Of a DNA stretch of 64,000 bases, positions 1 to 11,924 are shown piece after piece (positions within the stretch are counted from its first letter, which is position 1; every line of letters begins with the position of its first letter). Under the pieces are notes generated by a model, which saw only the letters and a program-made list of their open reading frames with translations, had not been told where the DNA came from and searched no databases. This DNA comes from Plectrocnemia conspersa (taxonomy: Eukaryota; Arthropoda; Insecta; Trichoptera; Polycentropodidae): the NCBI GenBank assembly GCA_009617715.1, contig VTFK01000032.1, forward strand, positions 806,001 through 870,000. Direction: 5' to 3'. The position numbers were made by a program, and so were the translations under genes.

Positions 1-330
1 AGCTATCATATTTTTAATAAGCACAGATAAACTATGGAGCCATAAGCGAGGTGCGACATATGTCTGTTCTTCTTTTACTGCTTATTTTTCATTGAATGAA
101 ATATTTTAGATGACCTAATAAAAGTTCTAAAACTATATTCTATAATTAGTTTTAGAACTTTCATTGGGTTAGGTTTGGGTTTAACAGCAAATGAACGTTT
201 CGCAACTGTCAAATTGGGTTTCACAGACTTTTTAGAGCAGCATATTAGCGCCTATCAGTTCAATTATATTTTCGCTAGTAGAAATATATATCTACTGGTG
301 AAAATGTATTTTTAAAATGCTACTGCAAAA
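1..330 (+). repeat. Dispersed repeat family R1, copy 1
   Basis: Shares with the other R1 copies the blocks CGACATATGTCTGT, GGTTAGGTTTGGGTTT, AACGTTTCGCAACTGTCAAA, TTTTAGAGCAGCATATTA and the ending TAGAAATATATATCTACTGG. Its centre is a 15-bp perfect hairpin (AAAGTTCTAAAACTA at 121-135 with 147-161). No protein coding capacity. Confidence 0.75.
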
Positions 331-1808
331 ATTATTAATATTTTTCATAATTAATAAAATACAGCATAATAAAAAAAAATCCAAACATATTTTAAAATTT
401 GTGTTTTTTTTTTTTTAAAAGTTCAGAATCTGAAGTTTGATCACTCTTTATATATGATATCCTTCATTTTGGGAATGACAAACATGCCTATGGACTTCTA
501 AAGATTAAAGACACAAGAATCAAAAGGTGTCAAAGATCTGCCTACTGTATTCATCGAAGCGTTAAGAGGTTATACAAAAACATAAAACGATATATAGATT
601 ATTAAAACCGGCTAAACCCACAAAAAACGAAGGAATATTAACCAGCGGGAGTGGCTATGACTTATGCACAGTAATGTATGCTAACTAGGTGTCGGTATTG
701 GGCAGCGGTGTCAAAAGCTAAAGAGACCGGATAAGTGGTGAGTAATCTCTCAAAATGAGTAAGTGAATGATTATCAACCCTTTTATATGATCCATACGAG
801 TAGCTTGGACAATAAGAACAATATTATTTAAGCTTATGAGACATTATAGTCCAACATATTCAAATATATTTCTTCAGGGCCATTTTTATGAATAAATAAA
901 AATAACTATTCGTAGAGCGAAACAAACATTAATTTAGTTTCGACGATAACAATAAATTTAGTTGTAACAAACGGATTTAGTTTAGTTTTTGGCCACAGTG
1001 ATTCACGATTATTGTTTTTAAAAATCTGTGGTTTTGCATTTTCAGTGTTATCTTAATTTATTTTAAGGGCTCTAATGTTTAAATAATGCTTACTATTTAA
1101 GATTTAAAACATATAAAAATATAATAATAATATAAAATTAGTTGAATTTTTACTATAGCCATATTTTATTTTAATCAATATTTTTAATATTATACAATAT
1201 ATTAAAGGGTTAATGTCTGTTTGTAAAAGAGTACAAACTAAATTATTAATTACCTTTCCATAATTAATATACCAGCCAACGGTTTTATATTGGACTAAGT
1301 AAAAAAACATATGTGGATGTAAATATTTAGTCACTATTTACTACAGATGTAATGAACACACACAATATATGTGATGTTGATAAACAAATATTTTAATTTA
1401 TCAAATATAAACCAACAGACTCTCTCAACACAAGCACTATTTATTTTTAAGGTTTGATTCATAAACATTCAGAATTAAATTTCTATTATATAGAAAACTG
1501 TACGTTGATTTTTAACGTATACTAGCATTGTTATTGCTTTAAAATTCTACAATTCACATCTGCGCAATTAGCATCATAACATTTACACGCTTTTATAATT
1601 TTAAATGCAGACACACAAAAAACTGACCCAAATCTGTCAGCGTGTGATAGGTGATCTTTCGGTCAATTTAGAAATCATAGCGTCATGGCTAATAGACGAA
1701 TGAGTAGAGATAATTTTCAACCACAAGAAAAAAACATTGTTCCTCGTCATCGTAATGGAACGTTAAAAAATCCAAAAATAACGCATGCAATGAAAGAGGC
1801 AAACGTAC
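331..1808. other. Intron or 3' flank with no recognised gene
   Basis: AT-rich sequence downstream of the last visible exon. A stretch of more balanced composition at about 480-760 has short broken frames but no identifiable similarity. Confidence 0.5.
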
Positions 1809-1945
1809 CTGTTTGTATTGTTTGACTTGAGATTTGGCATCGTCGACGAATCCACTCATCCCGTGCATTAACGCAGTAGCTCCCAAGAATTTGTTCAACA
1901 AAGCCCGGGCCTCGGCGTCTTCTGCTGTATCACCGTCTTCGATTA
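1809..1945 (-). CDS. Last coding exon visible in window
   Basis: Acceptor ACTAAAATTACAG, split Val codon, then IEDGDTAEDAEARALLNKFL, GATALMHGMSGFVDDAKSQ and VKQYKQ in phase 0. Donor CAG|GTACGT at 1809/1808 shows that a further exon follows. No acceptor plus open frame for it could be recognised in 1-1808, so it is probably beyond the window. This ordered Ala/Leu/Glu-rich stretch is unlike the disordered middle and may be a conserved C-terminal module. Confidence 0.75.
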
Positions 1946-4900
1946 CTGTAATTTTAGTTAAAACAACAAACATTAAATGTGAAAAAATATACTGTGATAG
2001 ATAACATTTTGGGATATAAAAAAATATTAGTCATAACATATTTAGAATTGATTGATGAAACACAATTAAGCTATGAGATCTTGACATAACTTGGCTTGAG
2101 GGTATATCAGTATGATTAACTTGAATATCTAAGAATATATAGCAAGGTGACCAAGTTATAAAAGAGTATATTTTATAAGAAACTGAATGGATCATATTAA
2201 TAATTAATGAATTTTTAATATTCAGCATAAATATAAAATAATTACCGGGTGATAAAAATATGAAATAGCACTCTATTGTCCTCTAAATTAGTAGCAGTGT
2301 CAGTACGTAGCAAGTATTCAATACGAAGACACAGAAGTAACTTAAAATGTTCACGGCAATGTAAAGTAGCTCTCTTAATGGCTGCATATATATTATTGAT
2401 AAAGAAAAGAAACAGTAATGGACCTAAGCTGGACCTTTGAAGATATCCCAAATGAGCTTAATATTCATTAGAGCTATTGAAGAAGAGTCTGACAAGAAAG
2501 TTTACTCGGTTTCCAACAAAGAATTTCATTAAGTCGGTGTGAATACATTTCTTAAATACAGTTTTGATGAAATCAATCTGTAATTTGATAACGAAGAGCT
2601 TTATCTTTGCTTTCAAAAAGCATGATTGATTAATTACTCTGAAATCTGAATGAACACTGTGCTGTTATAAAGATTCTTTTTTTCTTCTTAACTCTCTTAA
2701 AATATACTTTTTCTTTGAATAATGTTGTCATGGAAAATATTATTTGGTAAAATTGTTAAAAAACTAAATAATGGTATTCATAATACTCGGAGGTGGTTTT
2801 ATTTTAAGAAGTAATTTACTGTACCTCTAAAAAGGAAATGAAACTTTATACGGCATAGTGAATTTTAGAGCTAAAGATGAATTTTTTTAAATATACAAAG
2901 TTGAACTTAAGAAAGCGTTGCATTATGATAACACTCCGTTCCAGTCCACTTGATAGTGTCACCATATAAATAAAACATACATATGTATATCTAAGATAAT
3001 ATTTTCTCACACATTTTATGGCAAATAACCTTACGTTTTAAGTCAATAACAGTTGCATATTGTGAAAAATAATATTTATTTTAATAAAAAACAAACCGAT
3101 ATCAGCATTTTTCATTCTTGTTAGGATGTCCTGCACTCCAGTCACTTTAGTTCGGTCGTCTAAAAAAGACGTGTGACTGCCAGAGTGGTGTTCGATAGTA
3201 GTCGTGCACATTTCGGTTGAGTTGACACTATTGTTACTACTTGTACGGTGGACACCTAGAGCATACAAACAATAAATCAATATCATATAATCTATTCGTA
3301 TAAATAAAGCTTTTAATAACACATACCTGGAGTGGATGATCGACTTGAAAGACTTCCTGAACCTGTATCTTTAAAACTACTCGTACGTAGAATCAATCCC
3401 GCTTTGGGATACGTCGATTTTTCAGTTTTTGTAATCTCAACTACAAAGAAACAATCATTTCATGAATGAATATATTTGTAGTATATCAATAATAGTATAT
3501 AATTAGGATACAAAAGGAAGTTATGGTTAAATATAAATTGTTTAATATTAAAGTTAATTAATATAACATTTTTATGTGCTGAACGTAATCAATTCTCAGA
3601 TAATATTTTATTTTTATTTATGAATGTAAAGTGACAATTCATAAATGTATTTCATAAGTAAATTATACTACTATAAAACTCATTCATGTCTATTTTTATG
3701 GATGCTATATAAAAATGATAATAAACTTATATGATAATATCATACTTCAAATGTTCCAATACAAGAACACATAAACACTACTAATCATCATGGTCATGTA
3801 ATCTGCTATTACTTTATGGAGTCTAGTTGTTTTAATTAATCCACTGGTTGTTATCTCGATTGTTTTCTATATTGATTTTAGTAAAAGTCTAGACAAATAC
3901 ATGTGTTAACACCAAGTTAAAACATTTTCAAATGAAACTCATAAAATTTAATAACTATGATGTAATATTTGGTCATTGAACCAATAATATATAATGTGTT
4001 TTGCAATATACTCAAGAGTTATGTCTACGTTTAAATTTAACCCATGAAATGCTTTTGCTAACTTTGTGTAGTACTAATATAACATAAGAACACACAGCGT
4101 GTGAAATAATAACAATTTTATAATATTGGTTTTCAGATTGGCTAAATGTATTTACTAATTATTTTTATATATTTTTAGGTTCATTGAATATATATATATA
4201 TATACAATATGTAAAAATTGCATATGGATAAAAGTTTAAAACTCCCCCTAAATCATACTACTTCGGTGTACTCTCCGTTGATTTTTCAACAGGTACAATT
4301 CTAGTGCTAGTATAATATTAGGTGCCTTTAGTTATAGATTTACTAATCATATGATGATTAGTAAATTAGATTATGATGGAGATATTTACCTGCATTCTTA
4401 ATGAATTTCTCAGTCAGAGATTTCACAGATCCACGACGAACTGTTGCCGGATGAACAATCACAGGAGATGACTGAATTGCTTTCGGTTGACTTGTCTATA
4501 AATAACATAAATCGTAATAATAAATACTTCCAAGTATATTGAGTATAAATAATTCACATACTTTATGTATCTTAGAAACTGGATTTCCAGTCGCTCCTCC
4601 GTAACGAGTCGTCGTCGTGATACTGCTGATTCCCCTCCGACTCTTATCTTGCATCACCTTCTTAATTTCATTCGAAGCTTTCGACTCTTTTATATCATTA
4701 GAGTCTATTATTCTTTTGAGATCTGCTGGGTTTGTGGAATACGCTGTAATGGTCACTTCACCTTCTGGCTCGTGACCGTTCTCTGAACGGAACTCTTGTT
4801 TGATGACGGTACCTTTTACTGGAATTTTAATATAAATATTACATTGATATTGATTAGTGTAATATAAATTGACAACATACCTTCACAAGTTTCATAGGTA

Positions 4901-7900
4901 TTGCTAGCTTTCCTCAAAGCCTTTAATCCGAGCAGTATTTTTCCGTTTTCATCCACCGGTCCAACGCCATAACCGGACAATAGCACATCTGTAGACTTAC
5001 GTGCATTTTTCGACGGACTCTGAGATCTTTTAATCGTTTTGCTCTTCTCTTCGAACCTCTTTGTAGAATACGTTCTATTCTCTGAAGTATTTGCTTTACG
5101 TAGTATGTTATTAGTTACCCATTCAGGTTTTTCATCGGCTTGTTTCTCCTTGGAAAGTTTACCGAATAGATCTTTCGAGGATTGTTTGGTTTTGAATTGC
5201 GAATAAGCATTGTGATACTCCGTTTTTTTGGCTGTTTTGATATTAACAGGCGAGACATCTTCTCTTGGTTTTTTTAGATCGGGACTAGGATTTCTTGGGT
5301 AAAGTCTCTCGGTAGGAGAATCTAAACGTTTCGGACTAGGACTACGGGTGGTGTGTCTACTCTCAGTTTTATTTTCCACAACGGTAATAGAAGACTTTCT
5401 TGAATGACTATCAATTATATCACTTTCTTCTCTCTCTTTCTTAATATTTGGATATTTAGGAAGAAATTCAGATTTCAAGTTATTCGACGCACTAATCTTC
5501 CTCATGTATGCCGTTGTGTATTCTGAAACTTTTGATGTTTTCTTAACAGACACAGGAGTAGATTTTACTTCTACTATCTCAGTTTGAATGTAGTTTTCTT
5601 TTTCTGATGCACTTTTCTTATCAGTGGTTATTTTTGTGAAGTTCGATGTCACTTCTTTGTCAACGTTTTTCTTCAACGGACTCATACTTCTCTTTCTGTC
5701 CGGACTGGTTGTTTTTGATTTTGAAGGACTAGTTTCTCTAACATGCGTTTCCGTCACTGTTATGACACTACTCTTCTTCACATTGAATGGAGAAGGACTC
5801 TTCTCAATAGGAACTGTCTGTTTTGTCTTCCTTGTCGGACTTACTTCGCGTACTTCTTCATTTTTATTACAAATTGTAGAACTCATCTGTTTATTTTCCA
5901 GATTCTTCTTTACAATTCTTATTTGAGCTCTGATACGACGTCGTTGTTCATAACCTGTGATCTTTTCAAGCTGAAAAATAAATATAAGATACTATAAAAT
6001 AAACTAATATTTATACTCGGTGATGATTAAGACAACTTAATGCAAATAAGCTGAGAGAACTAGTAAAAACATTAAAAGTGCAATCAAAATTCAAAAGACA
6101 GCGCCCTATAAATTATCAGGTGGTATACCTCACAAAGTCAAAACAGTAGCTTAAAATAGTCACTGCAGACCATACATTTTAATTGCCAAAGATCAACTTT
6201 CAAAAATATTATATTGTAACAAATAACTCACCATCTGTTCTAAAAGATTTATATCATTTATATCTTCGATCGTTGGTTGTATGTGTGATTCCACAGTACT
6301 ACTTCTCCGTCTTTCTGATGTATACGAACTGTCTGTACTCGTCCTTCTCAATTCAACTCCAAATTTACCACTTCCTCTGCGAGTGCTCACAAAGTCTTCC
6401 AAAAGAGGATCCGGTGTCTCCGATGGTTTGATTTGAGTCACTTCTTTTTTCTGAGTATCAATCTTCTCGGTTAGATGTGACTTTTTATATCCATTTTCAA
6501 TACATACATTATCAACGTCTTTAGGTATCACATCAGGAACTGATTCGACCGTTGATGATTTTTTATATACTCCAATATCAGTCAGTTTCGTTGCTCTTTT
6601 ATAATACAAATCATCAGCGCCTTGATTATTGGCGATGTTTTCGAAGAGAGCTTTTGCTTTTTTAACAGTATCGGTGCTCTTTAAAGTCGTCACCGGTTTT
6701 AATTGAGTAATCTTCTCTGGCGACTTGGGTATCGTTCTTTCAGGCGTAGTTTGTGACTTAAGATGAACGAATTTGTTATCAACGGTCGATTTTTTTTAGC
6801 TTGCGATGATATAGTTTCTTTTTTTTTTGAACCTTCAATTTGACATCGTAATTCGGTTCTTGATGCTCATATTTATTCTTTACGTCACTTATCATCTTTG
6901 TAGCTTTAGAGACAAGACCTGGAGATGTTTCAATTGATTTTTTTTCATTAGTATAATCATCATCTACGATTTGAATCTTTTCAGTTCCGTTGAGGTAACG
7001 AGATACTTTATCGTTAACGCTCAAACGATACTCATCATTCTTGAGTTCATTATCAATCTCTTTTCTAATGAAATCATTAGTAAGAGATTGTTTAGTATCA
7101 GAAACCTTAACATTCTCGGAAGCGGTGATAAATTTAGATACTTTATCAGATACACTCAATAAGCAATCGTCTGATTTTAATTCTTCTTCTACTTCATCAG
7201 TGATGATCTTCTTGTTCAATTGTTTTTTATTGTCAATCACAGCGCCTGTTTCTTTCATAGCTTCAGAAAATCTTGATACTTTCTCGGTGACGCTCAAGAG
7301 ACACTCGTCTACGTCGTCTTCATAATCTGAAATTTCAACAAAACGCTCAGATGAGTCGTTTTCAGATATGGTGTCGTGCATGATTTTTTTATTGCGTGCA
7401 ATATCTTCAGGTTCTGTGATTTTATCAGGGAATCTCGGTTTACCTTTATCGTCTGATGTAACTGGAATGGGACATATGCGATTCGGTGAGCCTTCTCTAG
7501 ATGACGTAGCACGTTGATAATCAACTTTAACGTTTTGATTCAACGTTTCTTCTTTCACTGTATGTTTTGTAGTCTTATTTGTACGACTATTAGATATGTT
7601 TGTTTTATTATTCGGAGAAATAGTCTTGGTTGTTGTGGTCTTAGTAGTTTTTGTGATCATAATTTCAGGTTTAGATCTAACTCTGGTGTGTTCATGTTTT
7701 GGAGTTTTCATGGTAATATCACTAGTAGTCCTTGTTATTTTAATATCTGGACTTCCAATTTTAGGACCTTTAGATTCAATTACCGACCGATTCATTTTGC
7801 TTATGGGCGAATCCTTAGGTTTAATTTCATCGGTGTGTCTTTTACACAATTCAGTGACCGTCTTCTTTGTAATTTTATCTTCAACAATCTCAGATTTGAA

Positions 7901-10900
7901 TTTATTAACATCAGTTTTAGGTTTAGATTGCTGTAAGTTTGTAGCTTTACTCACTGCAATATCCTTCTTGCGCACTACCTCATCCACTTTCTTTACATTT
8001 TTATTATCTTTAAAGATGTTGTATTTATTTGAAGTTAATATTGTACGAGAAGGTTCCTGTTTTTTTGGAATTGATGCGTCCCCAACTACTTTTTTTGCTT
8101 TAGAATCATCTTTTTCGAAAGCAGGTTTAGAATCTCTGACACAAGTAGTTTTAGCAAGAACTTCAGTTGTTTTTGAAGACTGTACGGTTTGCTTTTTAGT
8201 TACTGCCTTTTGAGGCGATGGACTTCTCAATGGTGTTTTTTCAGGAGATGATACAGCCTTTTTAGGAGATGGACTTCTTAATGGTGCTTTATCAGGAACA
8301 GAGACAGCCTTTTGAGGCGATGGACTTCTCAATGGGGTTTTTTCATGAGAACATACTGCCTTTTGTGGCGATGCACTTCTTATTTGTGTTTTTTCAGGAG
8401 AAGTAACTGCCTTTTGAGGAGATGTGCTTCTCGATGGTGTTTTTTCAGGAGAAGAAGTACGTTTTGTTTGTTTAACAGGACTAACATCTTTTACGACATG
8501 CTTCTCTTTCGGTGTTGATGTAATAGGTAATTCTTTTTTAGGCGAAGCACTTTTTTCACGGAGAGTATCATGATTTTCCAATCCTTTTCTTACAGGAGAT
8601 TCTCTTGATTGACTCACACTCTCCTTGACTTCATTATAAATGAAATCAATATTTTCATCCGATTTCAAAGTTTCAATATTAATATCACTATCATCAATGA
8701 GCTTTTCCATCTTCGGTTCTTCTACCGACACAACGTTACCATGTTCATCAACAGCAATATATTCAGCATCGACCAAATTTTTTACTTGATTCTGTGTATC
8801 TGAAGTTTTCTTCAAAGAAGACTTTCTACGAGTGTATGTTCCAGTATCAGATTTATCAAAAACTTCAGCCGATTTAATACTGGAAGTCAATTCCCTATCA
8901 GGACTTGTAGAAGATATATATTTATCCGACAATCTGGACCGAAGTGGTTTTTTATCTTTAGGTAATATTCCCAACTCTGTTAAATTCCTCTCGGCGCCTT
9001 CAACAAGAGTTTTCTTATCAGGCATTCCGAGTATTTTACGGCAACGTTCTTCATACGTTTCGCTTCTTACATAACGAGCTTTAGGTTTCTTATCTGAATT
9101 TTCTGGATCATCTTTCTTCACAACATAGTGCGATTCATTATTTGTCTTCTTTAAAGAACTCTTCCTTGTAATCTCATTACTTGATGTCTTCATTTCATTT
9201 ACGTCTTCATTCTTATTTAAAGAGCAAACATATTCTATATCACTAACTGACGTCGTAGGTGAACTATCGCGACTTCTTTGTGGTGCTTTAGTTGGTGAAT
9301 ACGTACGAGTCGGGCTAGTAGTTGAAGATTTACGAGGACGAGTGGGACTCATGGATGGTATCTTAGAAGGACTAGTTGTCCTTTGTTTTGTTACAGTATC
9401 TTTCGAATTGATTTCAATATCAGATGAAGTTTTAATTGACGGTTTACGTTCAGGACTTTGTTTTTTGTTCATCGGTCTCTCAATCTCTTCTACACTCTCC
9501 TTCTTCCTTGGACTGAAATCTCTGCTTATCTTTTTATCTGGACTAACACTACTCCTCAACGATGAAGTACTAGTCCTCAAACTCTTCGTACTCCCTCTTG
9601 TAGGTGAACCTCCTCTAAAATTATATTCCGTACTAGATCTCAAAGAACTTGCCCAAGCGTTGTGAGTCGGGCTCACATCTTCGCTGATCTTCTTAGTGGT
9701 ATAATCAGTTGTATAAGTTGTTTGATAGTCTCCAGTTTGGTTCTTATTATAAACAACATTAGATACATTATCAATATCCTCCGGTCTAGCGAACTCAGTA
9801 TCTAAAATCTTTCTATCGACTTCTTTGATCTCATCTACTTTTTTCGATATAATATGAGATTCCTGTTCAGATTCAATCAATTTACTTGAAATATCTGTTA
9901 CTTTATGAGCTTCGTTAATAATAGGTCTCAAATCTTCTATTACAAACTCATTTGATGCATTTTTATCATATATATTAACTTTATCAAACTTCTCCACTCC
10001 TCTATCTTCAACAATGTCATGAAATTGTTCTGCTTTGTTTGATTCAATAACATTCGAATCAGTTATTACATTAATGAGCTTTTTCTCACTTCTTGTATTC
10101 TCAAGTACTTTACTTTCATTATTAGTTAAAACGTTATACTCTTCTTCAGAAATATTATCAGAACATACAATCTTCACTTCAGGCTCAATATGACTCTTCA
10201 ACTCTTTATTAACATGAGATTCTGAACTTGTAACGGCAGTGGAAGAAGTAGAATCAAAATGCTCCTTTTGCTTTTTACCAGTTTTTGATGTCCAAGAACC
10301 TTTTGTTTCCCGGCTTGTACTCGTTACAATCGAGCCGTCCGGAAGCTTCCTAGTTTCTGTTATAACAGTAGTGAATTCATCAGGATGCTCTACTTTCTTA
10401 TTCATCAATTCACCTTCGGTTAAAGAATCTTTCATAATTGATCCACTTTTAATTGTAGATCTTTCTTCAAACATATCTTTTTTGACTTCGTTACTAGCAA
10501 ATTTGAATTCGCTATCGTCATGAATGCTCTTGATTGCAGATTTGATATCTATATCGTCTATCTTATCGTCGATAACATCATGTTTGATTGTAGATGAAGA
10601 ATGAGAGAAGGAAGATCCTTCGGTGTTGGTTGACGATGTAATCGTAGTACCATCATCGGTGTTTGAGACAAATTGCTCTTTAGCCATTGTTTTTGAAGCA
10701 TCTTCAGTACTGTAATGCTTCATGTTGTCGTCTTCGATTTTCGTGACAGCATTCTTGTTTTCGTTCAATCCTGCATAGGTCACGTTTCCACCGTCGACTT
10801 CGCGGATACCAGAAGTATGAGCGGCCGATGTGTGAATCAAAGTGTTACCATCATCGCTGACTTCATTCTTTGATACCACGTTCCAACCATTGTTTGATTG

Positions 10901-11924
10901 CTCTGCCTCTGAAAATTTAAGCAAATGTTTTAAAAAATATAAATATATATGTAAAATAAGTATGTTTTATCAACTGTAATACTAATTATTATATATTAAA
11001 TGATTCATTTTCTATCGCTTTCTGTTTAATATTATTATAGCATGAAAATAATAGGATATCACTGAAGAAATGCTAATGAAATATTTGACAAGAAAATTAT
11101 AGTTACTCCTGCTTCAATATGGAACATGTATGGACTCCGATCAAGATTGAAACTTAAATACTAATTTGAATTTAGCTACTTAACAGATTATCACAAAGAC
11201 AACATTAAAATTAAAATTAACATAATAACAAAAATCTCGCGTCAAAGAGAAAAATAAACAAATAAATGAATATATGTTTCACACAAATAAAATTAATTCA
11301 AAAATTTAATAAATAGTGCTATTTCTCAAATCATATTAAAAAAAGACAGATATAAAAGGCTGTCTATAGAACTTTTTTGCTTGTGCTCTTCGAAGCGGAA
11401 GCTGCCATCAAGATTGAAATTGACACACAAATTCTAATTTATCTATCTAACAGTATTACAGATAATTACATGCAAAGATTTTTTATTAAGAACTTACTAG
11501 ATTTTTTTATGGAAATTTTCGCTGTTTATTATTTACTATGAATGTTTATTAATAATATGACATACCCTGCATTTTGAAACTGTAATCTCTCGTCGGTGAT
11601 TCCGAATCTCTGACTTCTTTCGATTTGATAGATTGAAAGCACTGATCGGCAAAAGAATCGGTATGGCCTCCAGTGGAAGTAAACTGTAAGCCCTTAGTAT
11701 CTCCTTGCGATTGATCCGAGTACAAAGTTTTCAATCTTTCTTCGCGTAACTTAAACATATGTGCGCGTATTTCTTTTCGTTTACTCTGATCTTCCGTTTG
11801 CTGCCACTGTAAATCAAAAATATGTTATATTTATAAATATTTAATTAATTTTAAAATAAGGTAAATATACCATTCGCCGCAGTACATCCTCATCTTGGAT
11901 AAGCGACACGTCGCCCTCCGACAT
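1809..11924 (-). CDS. Smoothelin-domain cytoskeletal protein, nine coding exons, 3' end outside window
   Basis: Joining 11871-11924, 11566-11806, 6232-10908, 4881-5970, 4562-4818, 4390-4495, 3327-3440, 3097-3255 and 1809-1945 keeps one frame across all eight introns, every one with GT donor and AG acceptor. The product is at least 2,278 residues and very rich in Ser, Thr, Lys, Glu and Pro, so probably mostly disordered. Two smoothelin-type helical domains are visible: residues about 10-48 (DEDVLRRMWQQTED then RKEIRAHMFKLREERL) and about 1640-1685 (INDINLLEQM then LEKITGYEQRRRIRAQIRIV). The pattern, acidic-Leu-rich followed by YE(Q/E)RR-IRA-IR, is that of human smoothelin, an actin-associated protein of muscle. 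No calponin-homology domain is seen; it could be encoded further 3'. Role in actin or filamin-linked cytoskeleton is inferred from the family. The fly counterpart may be chascon, but I recall this only weakly and give no symbol. The main exon contains a one-base frame disruption at 6790-6797. Confidence 0.8.
2240..2640 (-). mobile_element. LINE reverse-transcriptase fragment in an intron
   Basis: Minus-strand translation gives a decayed RT core: LQIDFIKTVFKKCIHTDLMK, FFVGNRVNFLVRLFFNSS, then GYLQRSSLGPLLFLFFINNI. The last matches the GVPQGSxLGPLLFLLFINDI motif of jockey/CR1-type non-LTR retrotransposons. A stop between the blocks and degraded residues show it is dead. Same strand as the host gene. 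Confidence 0.7.
3097..3255 (-). CDS. Coding exon, phase 1 to 1
   Basis: Acceptor TATGCTCTAG, split Gly codon, then VHRTSSNNSVNSTEM and a conserved-looking end DRTKVTGVQDILTRMKNADI. Donor ATCG|GTTTGT is weaker than the others, but phase 1 joins cleanly to the next exon. Confidence 0.7.
3327..3440 (-). CDS. Coding exon, phase 1 to 1
   Basis: Acceptor TTTCTTTGTAG, split Val codon (G+TT), then EITKTEKSTYPKAGLILRTS and SFKDTGSGSLSSRSSTP. Donor CCAG|GTATGT. Low complexity, Ser-rich. Confidence 0.7.
4339..4365. repeat. 12-bp perfect hairpin beside a splice donor
   Basis: TTTACTAATCAT, loop ATG, ATGATTAGTAAA. It lies in the intron about 24 bases past the donor at 4389, so it would form in the pre-mRNA. 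Any effect on splicing is speculative. Confidence 0.6.
4390..4495 (-). CDS. Coding exon, phase 0 to 1
   Basis: Acceptor TTATTTATAG precedes ACA AGT CAA CCG; it encodes TSQPKAIQSSPVIVHPATVR and RGSVKSLTEKFIKNA. Donor GCAG|GTAAAT. A 12-bp perfect hairpin lies about 24 bases inside the following intron. Confidence 0.75.
4562..4818 (-). CDS. Coding exon, phase 1 to 0
   Basis: Acceptor AAAATTCCAG, then TAAAAGGTACC completes the split Val codon (G+TA). Encodes KGTVIKQEFRSENGHEPEGE, VTITAYSTNPADLKRIIDSN and a basic ITTTTRYGGATGNPVSKIHK tail. Donor AAA|GTATGT at 4562/4561. No recognisable domain. Confidence 0.75.
4881..5970 (-). CDS. Exon with second half of the central smoothelin domain
   Basis: Acceptor TATTTTTCAG is followed in phase 0 by CTT GAA AAG ATC, giving LEKITGYEQRRRIRAQIRIV directly after LLEQM of the previous exon. 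The rest is a disordered S/P/K-rich tail with many SPxK/SPxR sites and a motif GYGVGPVDENGKILLGLKAL near the end that looks ordered and conserved-like. Donor GAAG|GTATGT at 4881/4880, phase 1. Confidence 0.8.
6232..10908 (-). CDS. 4.7-kb main exon, Ser/Pro/Lys-rich, with an internal frame disruption
   Basis: Acceptor AAATTTTCAG precedes codons for AEQSNNGWNVVSKNEV. The frame stays open to a TGA at 6781-6779, and the other frame is open from about 6797 to the donor ATG|GTGAGT at 6232/6231. The exon holds clustered SP/TP motifs with basic residues, five tandem copies of a 16-residue S/P repeat (about 8200-8455), three LSVxxKVSRF-type repeats (about 6990-7310), and at its end the first half of the second smoothelin domain (DINDINLLEQM). 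The switch of frame lies in a run of eight A on the minus strand (6790-6797); seven A would make the exon continuous. This is either a sequencing or assembly indel or a real disrupted allele. A hidden intron is less likely because no good splice pair is seen there. Confidence 0.75.
6790..6797 (-). other. Homopolymer frame disruption in the main exon
   Basis: Eight T on the plus strand (eight A in the coding sense). Upstream frame reads LYHRKLKKIDR then stop; the frame one base ahead reads KKSTVDNKFVHLKSQTTPE onward for about 190 codons to a perfect donor. One base fewer makes the exon uninterrupted. Confidence 0.75.
11566..11806 (-). CDS. Second coding exon, rest of N-terminal smoothelin-type helix
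   Basis: Acceptor GATTTACAG precedes TGG CAG CAA ACG, continuing the frame in phase 0. The exon encodes WQQTEDQSKRKEIRAHMFKL and the following charged stretch, then a linker ending FKMQ plus one base. Donor is GGTATG at 11565. The split codon completes as GAG (Glu) with the next exon, which confirms the junction. Confidence 0.8.

Noticed and set aside
1..1808. Calponin-homology domain exon completing the smoothelin-like protein
   Set aside because: Searched for an acceptor plus open frame on the minus strand; nothing resembling the domain was seen.
6779..6830. Programmed ribosomal frameshift or short intron at the homopolymer
   Set aside because: No classical -1 slippery heptamer in the right frame and no convincing donor/acceptor pair; a homopolymer indel is simpler, though not proved.
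6971..10523. Plus-strand open frames opposite the main smoothelin-like exon
   Set aside because: They are antisense shadows; the minus-strand frame is continuous, has matching splice phases and recognisable domains.
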